From the NCBI GenBank assembly GCA_027459665.1, contig DAIDHN010000001.1, forward strand, positions 1 through 64,000: a stretch of DNA of 64,000 nt, given 5' to 3'. Both the position numbers and the translations under genes were made by a program. Under the pieces are notes generated by a model. It saw only the letters and a program-made list of their open reading frames with translations, had not been told where the DNA came from and did not search any database. Each line of letters begins with the position of its first letter. Position 1 is the stretch's first letter. This DNA comes from Chthonomonadaceae bacterium. Its GTDB lineage: Bacteria; Armatimonadota; Chthonomonadetes; Chthonomonadales; Chthonomonadaceae. This document shows positions 17,356 to 26,529 of the stretch, in pieces.

Positions 17356-17844
17356 TTATCGGGTGCGGGCTGCAAATTTTGCGACGAGACGTTGTTGGAC
17401 AATATCTGGTACCAGCCCTTCCACCGCACCGCCGAGGCGGGCGATTTCTTTAACGATAGACGAACTTAGATCGGAGTATTCTACCCCGGTGGGCAGAAAC
17501 ACCGTTTCAACGGCGCTGTTCAGCCTGTGGTTGGCAAGCGCCATTTGCAATTCATATTCAAAATCAGATACGAAGCGAAGCCCTTTCACAATCACCGTAA
17601 TGTTGTTCTGCTGCGCATAGTTTACCAGCAGGCCCTCAAATGAGTTTACCACCACATCGTTCATATCAGCACAGAGCCGGCGCAGCATTTCTACCCGTTC
17701 TTCTGCCGTGAAGAGCGTATTCTTCGCATTGTTGCTTGCCACCAGCACATGCACTGTATCAAACAGGCCGCTGGCCCGCCGTATAATATCCATGTGCCCA
17801 TTGGTAACAGGGTCGAAGCTGCCGGGCACCAGTGCGTTGGCCAT
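17356..17844 (-). CDS. coaD: Phosphopantetheine adenylyltransferase
   Basis: It performs the penultimate step of coenzyme A synthesis. It is 162 residues, the normal PPAT length. MANALVPGSFDPVTNGHMDIIRRA contains the (T/H)xGH nucleotidyltransferase motif, and LSSSIVKEIARLGG matches the ISSTxVR region. ATG 17844 shares one base with the recG stop codon (TGATG), fixing the start. Confidence 0.97.
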   Translation of the reverse strand: MANALVPGSFDPVTNGHMDIIRRASGLFDTVHVLVASNNAKNTLFTAEERVEMLRRLCADMNDVVVNSFEGLLVNYAQQNNITVIVKGLRFVSDFEYELQMALANHRLNSAVETVFLPTGVEYSDLSSSIVKEIARLGGAVEGLVPDIVQQRLVAKFAARTR

Positions 17845-19958
17845 CAGCTCACCGTTGCCATTTCCAGGCCCTGGCGCAGGTTTTGCAGTGCGCGCCTGAG
17901 GGCTGCGTTTTCCGGCAGGCTCAGCTGCGGGTCGCATTCTACCAGCATTTTGGCCGCTTCTCTGGCTTCGGCCAGCAGTTCCCGGTCTCTCAGCAGGTCT
18001 CCCACCCTCATTTCAGGCATGCCGCTTTGTCGTATACCATAAAACTCCCCCGGCCCTCGCAGCTGCAGGTCTTCTTCGGCAATACGAAAACCGTCTGCCG
18101 TTTGCGTCATGATTTCCATGCGCGCCTGTGCTTCTTCCGTTTTCGGGTCGGCAATCAGCACACAGTATGATGCTGCCGCGCCTCTTCCCACCCTGCCTCG
18201 CAGCTGATGCAGCTGGGCCAGTCCGAAGCGGTCGGCGTCTTCTATCACGATAGCGCAGGCATTGGGCACATCGATGCCCACTTCGATCACTGTAGTAGCC
18301 ACCAGCACATCCAGTTCGCCTGCCTTGAAGCGCGCCATCACGTCTTCTTTTTCATCGGGCTTCATGCGCCCGTGCAGCAATCCGGCCCGGTAACCGGGCA
18401 GCAGCTCTTCGCTTATTTCCTTATGCAGCGCCACAGCGCTTTTGGCCTGCAGGCTCTCGCTTTCTTCCACCAGCGGGCAGACCACATATGCCTGCCTGCC
18501 TGCCTGCAGCAATTTCTGTATGCCCTGGTACACCTGCGGTCGTTTGCTGCGAGAACGCCAGTGGGTCACCACGGGCTTGCGCCCCGGCGGCAGCTGGTTG
18601 AGCAGCGATACATCGAGATCGCCGTACAGCGTCATGGTAAGCGTACGCGGGATGGGTGTGGCAGTCATCACCAGCACATGAGGCTTCTCTCCTTTTTGCG
18701 AAAGAGCCTTGCGCTGCAGCACTCCAAACCTGTGCTGTTCGTCTACCACAACCAGCCCCAGCCTGGCAAATTCTACGTCCTCCTGAATTAGCGCATGCGT
18801 GCCTACAGCAATTCTGCTCTGCCCGCTGAACAGGTTTTGCCGAGCCTGGCGTTTTTCTTTTTCGGTGAGGCTGCCTATTGCCAGTTCTACCGGTATGCCA
18901 AGCGGTTCGAGCAGTTTGCGCATCACAATGCAGTGCTGCTGGGCAAGAATTTCTGTGGGGGCCATAATAGCTCCCTGGAATCCGTTTTGCACTGCAATAA
19001 GCAGTGCGGCAAGCGCCACCATGGTTTTGCCGCTGCCCACATCACCCTGCAGCAGGCGGTTCATCACCCTGCCCTCTGCCATATCGCCGCCTATTTCTCT
19101 AATCACTCTCTGCTGCGCACTTGTGAGTTGAAACGGCACGATTTCGCGCATGTCCTGTTCCAGCTGTGCAGCATCTACTTTCATGCGCAGGGTATGCGTC
19201 TGCTCGCGTTCGGCTGCTCTTCTCTGGGCAAGCAGGGTTTGCAGCAAAAAAAACTCTTCAAAAGCCAGCGACCGCTGCGCCTGCTGCTGATGATGCATAT
19301 CGGGCGGAAAGTGAATGACTTGCAGAGCCTGTCTGCATGGCATCAGCCCATATCTGCTGCGCACTGCATCGGGCACAATGTTTTCTATATAATCGCCTGC
19401 ACCCTGCAAAGCCAGATGCACCAGTTTGCGCAGCGTGCGCTGGGTCAGCCCTTCTGCGGCCGGATAGACTGGTACAATGCGGTTGGCAGAGAGGGTATCT
19501 CCCTGAGAACCGGGCGCTTCCCATTCGGGGTTGAGCATTTCAGGCACGAAGCCGCTGCGCTTCAACTGGCCGTACACCACAATAGGCTGCCTGCTCTGCA
19601 CCAGAGCGCGCAGCGTTTTTTCAAGGTAAGGCTGGTTAAACCAGAGCAGTACCAGCGCGTCGCCATTCTGGTCATGCAGAATGGCCCGCGTAAGCGGCAG
19701 CTTTGGTTTTGGCCGGGTAGTGGCAGCTGATACCACTATGCCGCAGAGCGTGACGTATTCGCCAGGCGCTGCGCGCGCTACAGGAAGGAATCTGGTGCGG
19801 TCCTCCCAGCGGCGCGGAATGTGCCAGAGCAGGTCTTGCACTGTAAAAAGGTTGAGGCGCGCAAACGCTTCCGCGAGACGCGGGCCTACCCCATGCATAT
19901 ACTGCAACGGCATATCCGGGCGTATGCCGGAAGTTTCGCCCATACGTCCTCCCGACAC
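17844..19958 (-). CDS. recG: ATP-dependent DNA helicase RecG
   Basis: It remodels stalled forks and Holliday junctions. It is 704 residues. The N-terminal wedge/OB domain begins at 'LQYMHGVGPRLAEAFARLNLFTVQDLLWHIPRRWED'. Walker A is LLQGDVGSGKTMVALAAL, motif II is VVVDEQHRFGVLQR (DEQH), and the C-terminal helicase motifs are TATPIPRTL, ATTVIEVGIDVPNA and QLHQLRGRVGR. It appears to head the long minus-strand run toward fabF. Confidence 0.97.
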   Translation of the reverse strand: MSGGRMGETSGIRPDMPLQYMHGVGPRLAEAFARLNLFTVQDLLWHIPRRWEDRTRFLPVARAAPGEYVTLCGIVVSAATTRPKPKLPLTRAILHDQNGDALVLLWFNQPYLEKTLRALVQSRQPIVVYGQLKRSGFVPEMLNPEWEAPGSQGDTLSANRIVPVYPAAEGLTQRTLRKLVHLALQGAGDYIENIVPDAVRSRYGLMPCRQALQVIHFPPDMHHQQQAQRSLAFEEFFLLQTLLAQRRAAEREQTHTLRMKVDAAQLEQDMREIVPFQLTSAQQRVIREIGGDMAEGRVMNRLLQGDVGSGKTMVALAALLIAVQNGFQGAIMAPTEILAQQHCIVMRKLLEPLGIPVELAIGSLTEKEKRQARQNLFSGQSRIAVGTHALIQEDVEFARLGLVVVDEQHRFGVLQRKALSQKGEKPHVLVMTATPIPRTLTMTLYGDLDVSLLNQLPPGRKPVVTHWRSRSKRPQVYQGIQKLLQAGRQAYVVCPLVEESESLQAKSAVALHKEISEELLPGYRAGLLHGRMKPDEKEDVMARFKAGELDVLVATTVIEVGIDVPNACAIVIEDADRFGLAQLHQLRGRVGRGAAASYCVLIADPKTEEAQARMEIMTQTADGFRIAEEDLQLRGPGEFYGIRQSGMPEMRVGDLLRDRELLAEAREAAKMLVECDPQLSLPENAALRRALQNLRQGLEMATVS

Positions 19959-20423
19959 TTTTCAGGTTATTGTATCAGAAGGAAGCGCGGGTTGTCAATG
20001 AAACCCTTTGCAAACCGCGCCTGTGTTAGGCAGATACTCTGCAGTCAAACAGAGGCTGACTGCCAAAACATACAGCAAACAAAGTGTGGTTTCGATGCCG
20101 AGACGCTTTTCAATTTTTCTTGTGCCGGGCGGCAATCTCTTTGTTGAATCGGGCAAGTTCAAACTTTTCCAGGCTGCTCCTCTCGTGTTACGCCCATGCG
20201 CTTACCGGCTTGCTTGCATGTACAAAATAGTACTTTATATAGGGCGCCCTTTTGGCATGCAGGCAGAGAGCAGTTAGACAGAGAAGCAGCGAGAGCCTTG
20301 CTGATTTCATGTTTTCTCCTCATTTGCGATAGGAGCCGATGCACTGTCCGGCTCCTCAATCTCAATGGCCGGGTTATGGGCTGTGCGGATCGCAGGCGGA
20401 AACAGGCGGCTTTAGAAACTCAT
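19959..20423. other. Intergenic region, no gene found
   Basis: This is the upstream region of recG. Only short, unsupported open frames occur. No RNA gene or repeat was recognised. Confidence 0.5.
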
Positions 20424-21074
20424 TCAACTCAACAGAAAAATACCAAACAGCTGTATTGCAATGAAAATGCCTGCTGCCACCCCCCCGATAGTTTTCGATA
20501 CAGCTACCTTGCATTCTCCCAGCAAATCCTTGCTGCACGAGTACAAATAGTCTGCAAGAAAGCCAGTCATCAAGCCGTCGCTCAAACTCGATATGAGAGG
20601 CTCGGGCACCTGTGCAAATTTACCTGCGTGAATATCAATGCAGCCCTGACGCGCAGATGAGACCATGTTTTGCAGCAGCGGCTTACTACGGTTCATGGCC
20701 GGATTGACAGAAAGCCGATCGCATGCCTCCGAGACTGTTTCTCCTGCCTGCAATGCCTCTGCAAGCTCGTGCGACCAGTAGAGCGTACACACCAGCAGAC
20801 CAATTCGACCAGGCAAATGACACGTAAGCAGCGTGAGCTGCCTGCGGTAAACCCAAACCAGGGTATAGGCCATTGCGCATGCGGCCATATTGCAAACGTT
20901 GATTTCAATCAACAGGCCAAACTGCATGCCCAAACACAAGAGAATGTATTGAAGCAGGCAGGTACTTATTATTAATGCGCACAAAAATATGTTCGCCAAA
21001 TACTCTGCAAACAGGTCAAACGGAATGGCATCCATCTCGTTCATATTGAACCGAAACCTCTTGAACCTCTGCAT
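20424..21074 (-). CDS. Orphan membrane protein resembling one type II secretion F (T2SSF/GspF) domain
   Basis: This is a 216-residue protein from ATG 21074 (GGAG upstream). Predicted layout: two TM helices near the N terminus (IFLCALIISTCLLQYILLCLGMQFGLL and NMAACAMAYTLVWVYR), then a helical cytoplasmic part, and a final TM at GVAAGIFIAIQLFGIFLL. The segment 'ALQAGETVSEACDR...LLQNMVSSARQG...PLISSLSDGLMTGFLADYLYSCSKDLL' fits the GspF/TadC-like pattern. No partner secretion ATPase or pilin is nearby. The reading frame extends upstream through repeat-derived sequence, which is not considered coding. Confidence 0.5.
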   Translation of the reverse strand: MQRFKRFRFNMNEMDAIPFDLFAEYLANIFLCALIISTCLLQYILLCLGMQFGLLIEINVCNMAACAMAYTLVWVYRRQLTLLTCHLPGRIGLLVCTLYWSHELAEALQAGETVSEACDRLSVNPAMNRSKPLLQNMVSSARQGCIDIHAGKFAQVPEPLISSLSDGLMTGFLADYLYSCSKDLLGECKVAVSKTIGGVAAGIFIAIQLFGIFLLS

Positions 21075-21099
21075 TGCTGGTTTGCTCCATTTTGTGGCG

Positions 21100-21262
21100 C
21101 TATTGCAGCTGCCATCGCGTGAGGCAGCCTCGCCCCGGGCATGCCACAGGGTTGAAACCCCGTTCTGACAGGCAAAAGTCCACTGTAGTGAACTAAATGC
21201 ACCATGCCGCTCAGCATGCCCACTGCCGACAGGCCGGGGTGAGGCTGGCGGCCCAGCCGCTG
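21100..21262. repeat. Dispersed intergenic repeat, copy 2 (partly inverted)
   Basis: It contains CACAGGGTTGAAACCCCGTT and, in inverted orientation, AGGCCGGGGTGAGGCTGGCG, the same blocks as at 2460-2562. Non-coding. Confidence 0.5.
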
Positions 21263-21820
21263 AGGTGCCTGCACGCCACATATCTCATCTGTACGCACCT
21301 GTTCAAGGCGATGTTGATTTGGGGGCATTGCATTCTGTATTGGTTCACTCAACTGAATTCTCATATAATATAAGTGATCCAGCCTGCCGAGTCTTGAGAC
21401 TGGGAAACAAAGCGTATGGTTATGTCTGGATGTACTGCCAGCCACATATCAATCTCATGCGCAATATCTTTTGGAGATGATTTGTATATTACATGCACCT
21501 TCATCATATCTTCCTCAATTGAAGTGAGAATGCCCGGTATTCCAAACCGGGCTTGTATCTGAGTATATAGTATGATTGGCAGGCAGGCAGAAACGAATTA
21601 TGGCACTAAGGCTTGGTACCATTGGCAACACAAGGCAGCGTATGCACGATAAGCAGCCGCAACACACATTTTATCCTGTCATAGAGTTCCGCATTGTGCC
21701 TGGCTGCTGCAGTAGCAAAGAGAACACACCCTGCTTTGCTAAATGGGTCTGGATCAGGTGCGCATAAAGCCATGGCGCCAGTTACAGATTATGGCAGCTT
21801 CAGAAAAATATGCAGCCGGC
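21263..21820. other. Intergenic region, no gene found
   Basis: It lies between two repeat copies. The composition is AT-richer than the surroundings and only short frames occur. No function is assigned. Confidence 0.4.
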
Positions 21821-22000
21821 GCCTGATGCCACCTCACCCCGGCCTTGCGGCCTGCCCCTCTCCCGGGCGTGCCTGATGGCGCTGAAAGAGGGGCGGCAGA
21901 AGGCTGGTGCAGGCTGGCAGCATAGTTCTGCTCCCCCTCTCCCAAGGAGCATAGCGACTGTCCGGGAGAGGGGGAATGACCAAAGGTCAAGGGGGTGAGG
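21821..22000. repeat. MITE/REP-like palindromic element, copy 3
   Basis: It begins GATGCCACCTCACCCCGGCC...CCCCTCTCCCGG and ends ...CCGGGAGAGGGGGAATGACCAAAGG...GGGGTGAGG, so the ends are imperfect inverted repeats of about 35 nt around a central GC-rich part. Its start matches the copy at 2520. No transposase is nearby, so it would be non-autonomous. Confidence 0.55.
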
Positions 22001-22040
22001 TTAAACAGTGAGCAAATCGCTGGTTCAACCCGGCAGCAGA

Positions 22041-23000
22041 TCAGGGCACATTGCTGCCTCGCCCAGCCACCCAGAGCTTGTACCAGTCTGTGCGGGAGAG
22101 TTGAATAGCTGCCCCGGCGGCGGCTTCGCGTATATGTTCGGGCTGGTTAGAGCCAACCAGCGGAATGATGCCTGCCGGGTGCGCCAGCAGCCAGGCGCAT
22201 GCGAGCTGAGCAGGTGTAGCGTTGTTGTAGCTGGGTGCCAGCTCTTGCATAGCGGTTAAAATGCGCTCTATGCGTTCGCGCTGAGGGTGATCGGCGGGGG
22301 GCTGCCGGCGGCCGGTGAGCCATCCGCGCCCTACCGGGCTGTAGGCAAGCGGGGTGATATTGAGTTGCATGCACATATCCAGCACGCCATCGCCGTTTCC
22401 GCCTGCCGCGCCTTCGTAAACAGGGTCGAGCCGCATGAGAGAGATTTCCACCTGGTTAGAGGCAATGGGCGCACGCAGGTACTGCTGCAGCGCAAGAGTT
22501 TGGCGGGGATAGTAGTTGGAAACTCCCACCATGCGCACCAGTCCCTGCTGCACCAGCTCATCCAGCACAGCGGCTGTGTGCGCGGGATGCGTAAGCGGGT
22601 CGGGGCGGTGCAGCTGATAGAGGTCTATGTATTCTATGCCCAGGCGTTTAAGGGAAGCATGTACCGACTGCCGTATGTATTCCGGCTGGTGTTCGTAGTA
22701 TCCTCTGCGAATGCCCACTTTGGTCGCAATAAAAATGCGTTCCCTGCTGCCCGGCACCGCCTTGAGGCATTCTTGAAACACTGTTTCACAGGCTGTGCCG
22801 CCGTAGATGTCTGCATGATCAAAAAATGTGATGCCGCACTCCAGTGCGGCCTCGAAGGATGCGATGGCGCGGCGAATGTTTTCCTGGCCAACTTCAGCGG
22901 GGTTCCAGGTACCTGCCAGCCCCATACACCCCAGCCCAATGCGTGAAACAGGCGTACCGGCAGGGCCGAAAGCCTGCAGCGGCATGGAAGCGTTTTGCAT
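22041..23000 (-). CDS. Aldo/keto reductase, YdhF-like
   Basis: This is a 319-residue NAD(P)H-dependent oxidoreductase with a TIM barrel. The family tetrad is visible: Asp and Tyr in TFFDHADIYGG, Lys in FIATKVGIRRG, and His in LYQLHRPDP. Next come GVSNYYP and the cofactor end IIPLVGSNQPEHIREAA. The substrate is unknown. It is the first of a minus-strand group with the sugar-nucleotide genes at 23044-26394, but a 43-nt gap and lack of pathway link make co-function uncertain. A decayed relative occurs at 35225-35455. Confidence 0.9.
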   Translation of the reverse strand: MQNASMPLQAFGPAGTPVSRIGLGCMGLAGTWNPAEVGQENIRRAIASFEAALECGITFFDHADIYGGTACETVFQECLKAVPGSRERIFIATKVGIRRGYYEHQPEYIRQSVHASLKRLGIEYIDLYQLHRPDPLTHPAHTAAVLDELVQQGLVRMVGVSNYYPRQTLALQQYLRAPIASNQVEISLMRLDPVYEGAAGGNGDGVLDMCMQLNITPLAYSPVGRGWLTGRRQPPADHPQRERIERILTAMQELAPSYNNATPAQLACAWLLAHPAGIIPLVGSNQPEHIREAAAGAAIQLSRTDWYKLWVAGRGSNVP

Positions 23001-23043
23001 AACATATGCTCCTTGAGCTGCAGGCCATGAAGCAGAAGAGAAC

Positions 23044-24084
23044 TCAGCAGGCCCGCAGCGGATTGACTATAATGCCATCGAATATAGCGGCATCGGTTTT
23101 TACCTTGCACTCCCTGCCCACCACGCAGCGTTCAAGATGAGTGTGGCGCATCACCACCGAGCCGTCCCAGAGAATAGAGTCTTGCACGGTAGCGCCTTCT
23201 TCCACGGCGCAGTCTTTTCCAATCACAGTGTTTTCCAGCACTTTGGCTCCTGCCAGAATACGCGAGTTGCTGCCTATAGCCACCGGGTAGCCGATTTCTG
23301 CGGTGGGGTCTATTTCCACGTTGTCCCCCACCCACACATATTTGCGCAGCTCGTGCAGGCCCATATCCACATTGACGCGCCCCTGCAGCACATCGCGGTG
23401 TGTTTGCTGGTAAATTTTCAGGTTGCCTACATCTTTCCAGTAGGCGGCGGTAAGGTGGCCGTAGAGCGGCATTTTTTGGTCGAGAAGCAGCGGGAAAACC
23501 TGTTTGCCAAACAGGTAAAACACGCCATGAGGAATGAGTTCAAAAATCTCAGGGCTGAATACATACACGCCGGTATTGGCCGTGTTTGAAAAAATCACTT
23601 CTCCCTTGGGTTTTTCAAGAAAGCGGGTAATGCGCGATTCCTCGTTCATCAACACGATGCCGTACTCGCTGGGGTCGTCTACCAGAGAGAGTGCGATAGT
23701 AGCCAGGGCTTTTTTCTCGTGGTGAGTTTTCACCAGGCGGGTGAGGTCCATATCGGTGAGGTCATCGCCTCCGATAACCAGAAAGGTTTCATCGCGAAAA
23801 AAGTCTTCCACGCGCTTCAGGCTGCCTGCATCTCCCCACAGTTGATCTTCCACCGACCATTCGATCCTCACGCCAAACCGCGAGCCATCTCCAAAATACT
23901 CTCTAATGTGATCTCCCAGATAGTGCAGGTTCACCATAATTTCGGTGAAGCCATGTTTTTTCAGAAGTTCGATCAGGTATTCCATCACCGGCCGGTTGAG
24001 GATGGGAACCATGGGTTTAGGCACATTGCGCGTGAGCGGATCAAGTCGTGATCCTACCCCTGCGGCCAGTATCATCGCTTTCAT
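23044..24084 (-). CDS. NDP-sugar pyrophosphorylase with C-terminal left-handed beta-helix
   Basis: This is a 346-residue protein. The N-terminal nucleotidyltransferase domain opens AMILAAGVGSRLDPLTRNVPKPMVPILNRP (GxGxRLxPLTxxxPKPMxP signature) with IGGDDLTDMDL as metal site. The C-terminal hexapeptide repeats (EIDPTAEIGYPVAIG, AKVLENTVIGKDCAVEEGATVQDSI) form a beta-helix. The family makes activated sugars (mannose-1-P guanylyltransferase or glucose-1-P thymidylyl/adenylyltransferase type); the base specificity cannot be read here. It adjoins a sugar aminotransferase and GalU, suggesting surface polysaccharide precursors. Confidence 0.88.
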   Translation of the reverse strand: MKAMILAAGVGSRLDPLTRNVPKPMVPILNRPVMEYLIELLKKHGFTEIMVNLHYLGDHIREYFGDGSRFGVRIEWSVEDQLWGDAGSLKRVEDFFRDETFLVIGGDDLTDMDLTRLVKTHHEKKALATIALSLVDDPSEYGIVLMNEESRITRFLEKPKGEVIFSNTANTGVYVFSPEIFELIPHGVFYLFGKQVFPLLLDQKMPLYGHLTAAYWKDVGNLKIYQQTHRDVLQGRVNVDMGLHELRKYVWVGDNVEIDPTAEIGYPVAIGSNSRILAGAKVLENTVIGKDCAVEEGATVQDSILWDGSVVMRHTHLERCVVGRECKVKTDAAIFDGIIVNPLRAC

Positions 24085-24188
24085 GGGCGCTTATTCTCCT
24101 GTACTGTAATGATTGAGTCAGCTCGATTTCATGCCGACATTTTAATGTTGCTGCATCAGTACAATGTCGGTACAAATGCGCTCTGGCT

Positions 24189-25337
24189 TCAGACAGCTGG
24201 AGTACATGCAGTAGAAACAGCGTACACTTCCTGTTGTTGCAGAGCATACTGCAATATGCAGTGCGCTACATACTCTATCTGCTCCATAGAAAGTTCGGGC
24301 ACAATCGGCAGCGAAAGCACCTCTTGCGCAGCACGTTCGGCCAGCGGGAAATCTCCCTGCCGGTAGCCCAGGTATGCGTAGGCCGGCTGCAGGTGCATGG
24401 GAAGAGGGTAGAAGACCTTGCTATCTATTTCAGCGTTTTTGAGAAACTGCTGCAAGAGGGTGCGTTCGGGGTGACGTATGGTGTACTGGTGGTAAATATG
24501 GTAATTGCCAGTTTCTGCGCCGGGCAGAATAGCGCCCGAATTTTGCAGCAGTTCGTTGTAGCGTGCTGCGTATTTGCGCCGGGTTTCATTCCACTTCTGC
24601 AGGTGTGGCAGTTTTGCCAGCAGAATCACTGCCTGCATGGTATCGAGGCGGCTGCAGTACCCAATGTGCTCAAAGTATCCGTAGCTCGACTGCCCGTGAA
24701 TATGCAGGCTGTGCAGTTTTGCTGCAATATCGGGGTTGTTTGTCAGCACCATGCCTGCATCGCCGCATGCCCCCAGGTTTTTGGTGGGATAAAACGAGAG
24801 AGTGGTGGCATCTGCCATTTCTGCAACATGCAGGCCGTTTTGCATGGCGCCTATGGCCTGTGCTGCATCTACAATAATGCGCAGGCTGTGCTTTTGCGCC
24901 AGCTGCTGCATTACCTTGCGGTCTGCCATCTGCCCAAACAGGTCTACCGGCAGAAGCGCCCTGGTGCGCGGGGTAACAGCCGCCTCTATACGCGACACAT
25001 CCAGATTGAAGGTACATGGGTCTATGTCTACGTAAACAGGCACAGCCCCCACCAGCGCGATTGCCTCGGTGGTAGCTCCAAAGGTAAAGGGCGTAGTAAT
25101 TACCTCGTCTCCCGGCTGAATACCGCATGCCTTGAGGGCAAGTACCAGCGCATCCGTGCCAGATGCCACTCCAATGCCGTACTTCACGCCGCAGAGAGAA
25201 GCAATTTCGCTTTCCAGACGCTCAACGTTTTCCCCATCAATATAGCTGCCGCTCTCCAGAACTTTCGAGATGCCGGCCTCTATTTCCCCTTTCAACGCCA
25301 GGGACTGCGCGCGCAGGTCCGCAATTGGTACCTTCAA
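24189..25337 (-). CDS. DegT/DnrJ/EryC1 family sugar aminotransferase
   Basis: This is a 382-residue PLP enzyme that aminates keto-sugar nucleotides. MKVPIADLRAQSLALKGEIE opens the family. ASGTDALVLALKACGIQPGDEVITTPFTF binds PLP phosphate, and the Schiff-base lysine is in LSFYPTKNLGACGDAGM. Its end (VYAVSTACTPAV) is slightly longer than usual. It belongs with the neighbouring pyrophosphorylase and GalU genes. Confidence 0.93.
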   Translation of the reverse strand: MKVPIADLRAQSLALKGEIEAGISKVLESGSYIDGENVERLESEIASLCGVKYGIGVASGTDALVLALKACGIQPGDEVITTPFTFGATTEAIALVGAVPVYVDIDPCTFNLDVSRIEAAVTPRTRALLPVDLFGQMADRKVMQQLAQKHSLRIIVDAAQAIGAMQNGLHVAEMADATTLSFYPTKNLGACGDAGMVLTNNPDIAAKLHSLHIHGQSSYGYFEHIGYCSRLDTMQAVILLAKLPHLQKWNETRRKYAARYNELLQNSGAILPGAETGNYHIYHQYTIRHPERTLLQQFLKNAEIDSKVFYPLPMHLQPAYAYLGYRQGDFPLAERAAQEVLSLPIVPELSMEQIEYVAHCILQYALQQQEVYAVSTACTPAV

Positions 25338-25518
25338 CCAAACCTCCCCGCCCCCCGGCTGTATACGCCGTGGGGTATGTAAGATGCGCTTCCGGTTTGG
25401 TCATGCCGGCAGCGGCTGTGTTTCACGCTGTTGAGGCGTGCTGAAATTGTCTTCTGTTTTCAGCGTACGCAGGTTTGCATTCCCTGTGACGTAACGCATA
25501 GAATATACCTGCAATCGT

Positions 25519-26394
25519 TCATGAATTGTTGCATTTCAGAATCAGTGCTGCTTCCTCTCTGAGAGCCTGGCCGTATTCCGGGTCATGCAGTGCAGTTTTT
25601 ACGAACTGGCTCAGGTACGAGCGTGCGTTGCCTATGTCCTGTCTAGCCTCTCCTGGCAGCAGCGGCACAGCCCACATTTTTCTTCCCTGCTGCATTAGTG
25701 CGTGCAGTGTATCGGGCAAATTGATTTCGCCGCGGGCATCAGGCTGTGCATACTGCAGTGCCTGCAGCACCTCTGCTTCAAGCACCCAGCGCGCCGCCGC
25801 AGCATAGTGCGAGGGGGTCTGCTGGGGCTGCGGTTTTTCTACAATGCCTCGCAGTGCAAAAGGCTCAGCGTTTTCTGCCTCTGCGGCATGCAGCGGGTCT
25901 ACCATGCCGTAGCGTGAAACCAGCGCCGGTTCCACCCGCTCCACCAGAATAGAAGCCGCTGCCTGTTCTGCCCGATGCGTCTGTATCAGGCGTGCCAGCG
26001 GCAGGCCGGCAGCTTGTGACTCTATGAGGCAGTCGCCAAAGACCACCGCTGCGGTTCTGCCTGCCAGCCATTCTGCAGCGCAGAGCAGAGCATGTCCTGA
26101 CCCTTTTTGCTCATGCTGAACCGCATAACTGCAGTGCAGCGTTTTCCCCTCTTTTTCCACCTTGTCTCCCAGCCAGGCGCGCACCATAGGTTTTTGCTTG
26201 GAAACCACAAACAGCGCCTCGGTGATTCCTGCCGCAATCATCTCTTCCAGCACATAATCAAGCAGCAGCCTGCGGCCCAGAGGCAGCATTTCTTTGGGAA
26301 GAGCGGGGGTAAGCGGTCGCAGGCGTGTGCCAAGCCCGGCTACGGGTACAATGGCGCTGGTAATGGGTGCAGATACCTTAACAGGAGTGGTCAT
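25519..26394 (-). CDS. galU: UTP-glucose-1-phosphate uridylyltransferase
   Basis: It makes UDP-glucose. It is 291 residues. The signature AIVPVAGLGTRLRPLTPALPKEMLPLG, the GHALLCAAEWLAGRTAAVVFGD metal site and RYGMVD match GalU. It is preceded and followed by about 130-180 nt gaps, so it may be transcribed separately from coaBC. Confidence 0.92.
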   Translation of the reverse strand: MTTPVKVSAPITSAIVPVAGLGTRLRPLTPALPKEMLPLGRRLLLDYVLEEMIAAGITEALFVVSKQKPMVRAWLGDKVEKEGKTLHCSYAVQHEQKGSGHALLCAAEWLAGRTAAVVFGDCLIESQAAGLPLARLIQTHRAEQAAASILVERVEPALVSRYGMVDPLHAAEAENAEPFALRGIVEKPQPQQTPSHYAAAARWVLEAEVLQALQYAQPDARGEINLPDTLHALMQQGRKMWAVPLLPGEARQDIGNARSYLSQFVKTALHDPEYGQALREEAALILKCNNS

Positions 26395-26529
26395 GATGAA
26401 ATGCGGTTGTCCTGGGGGAGCTCAATGTACTCCGGCGTCTGCGCCGAAGATTCTATTTTGCACACTATCATACCCTTTTCTCAATACAGTTAGACTGTTT
26501 ATGCTGCCGGTGGTCTAAAAAAGCCGGTT

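Noticed and set aside
20975-21281. N-terminal extension of the T2SSF-like protein
   Set aside because: The extension is translated from dispersed-repeat DNA and lacks hydrophobic or family features.
24234-25382. 382-residue plus-strand frame opposite the DegT gene
   Set aside because: Exact antisense shadow of a clear aminotransferase gene.
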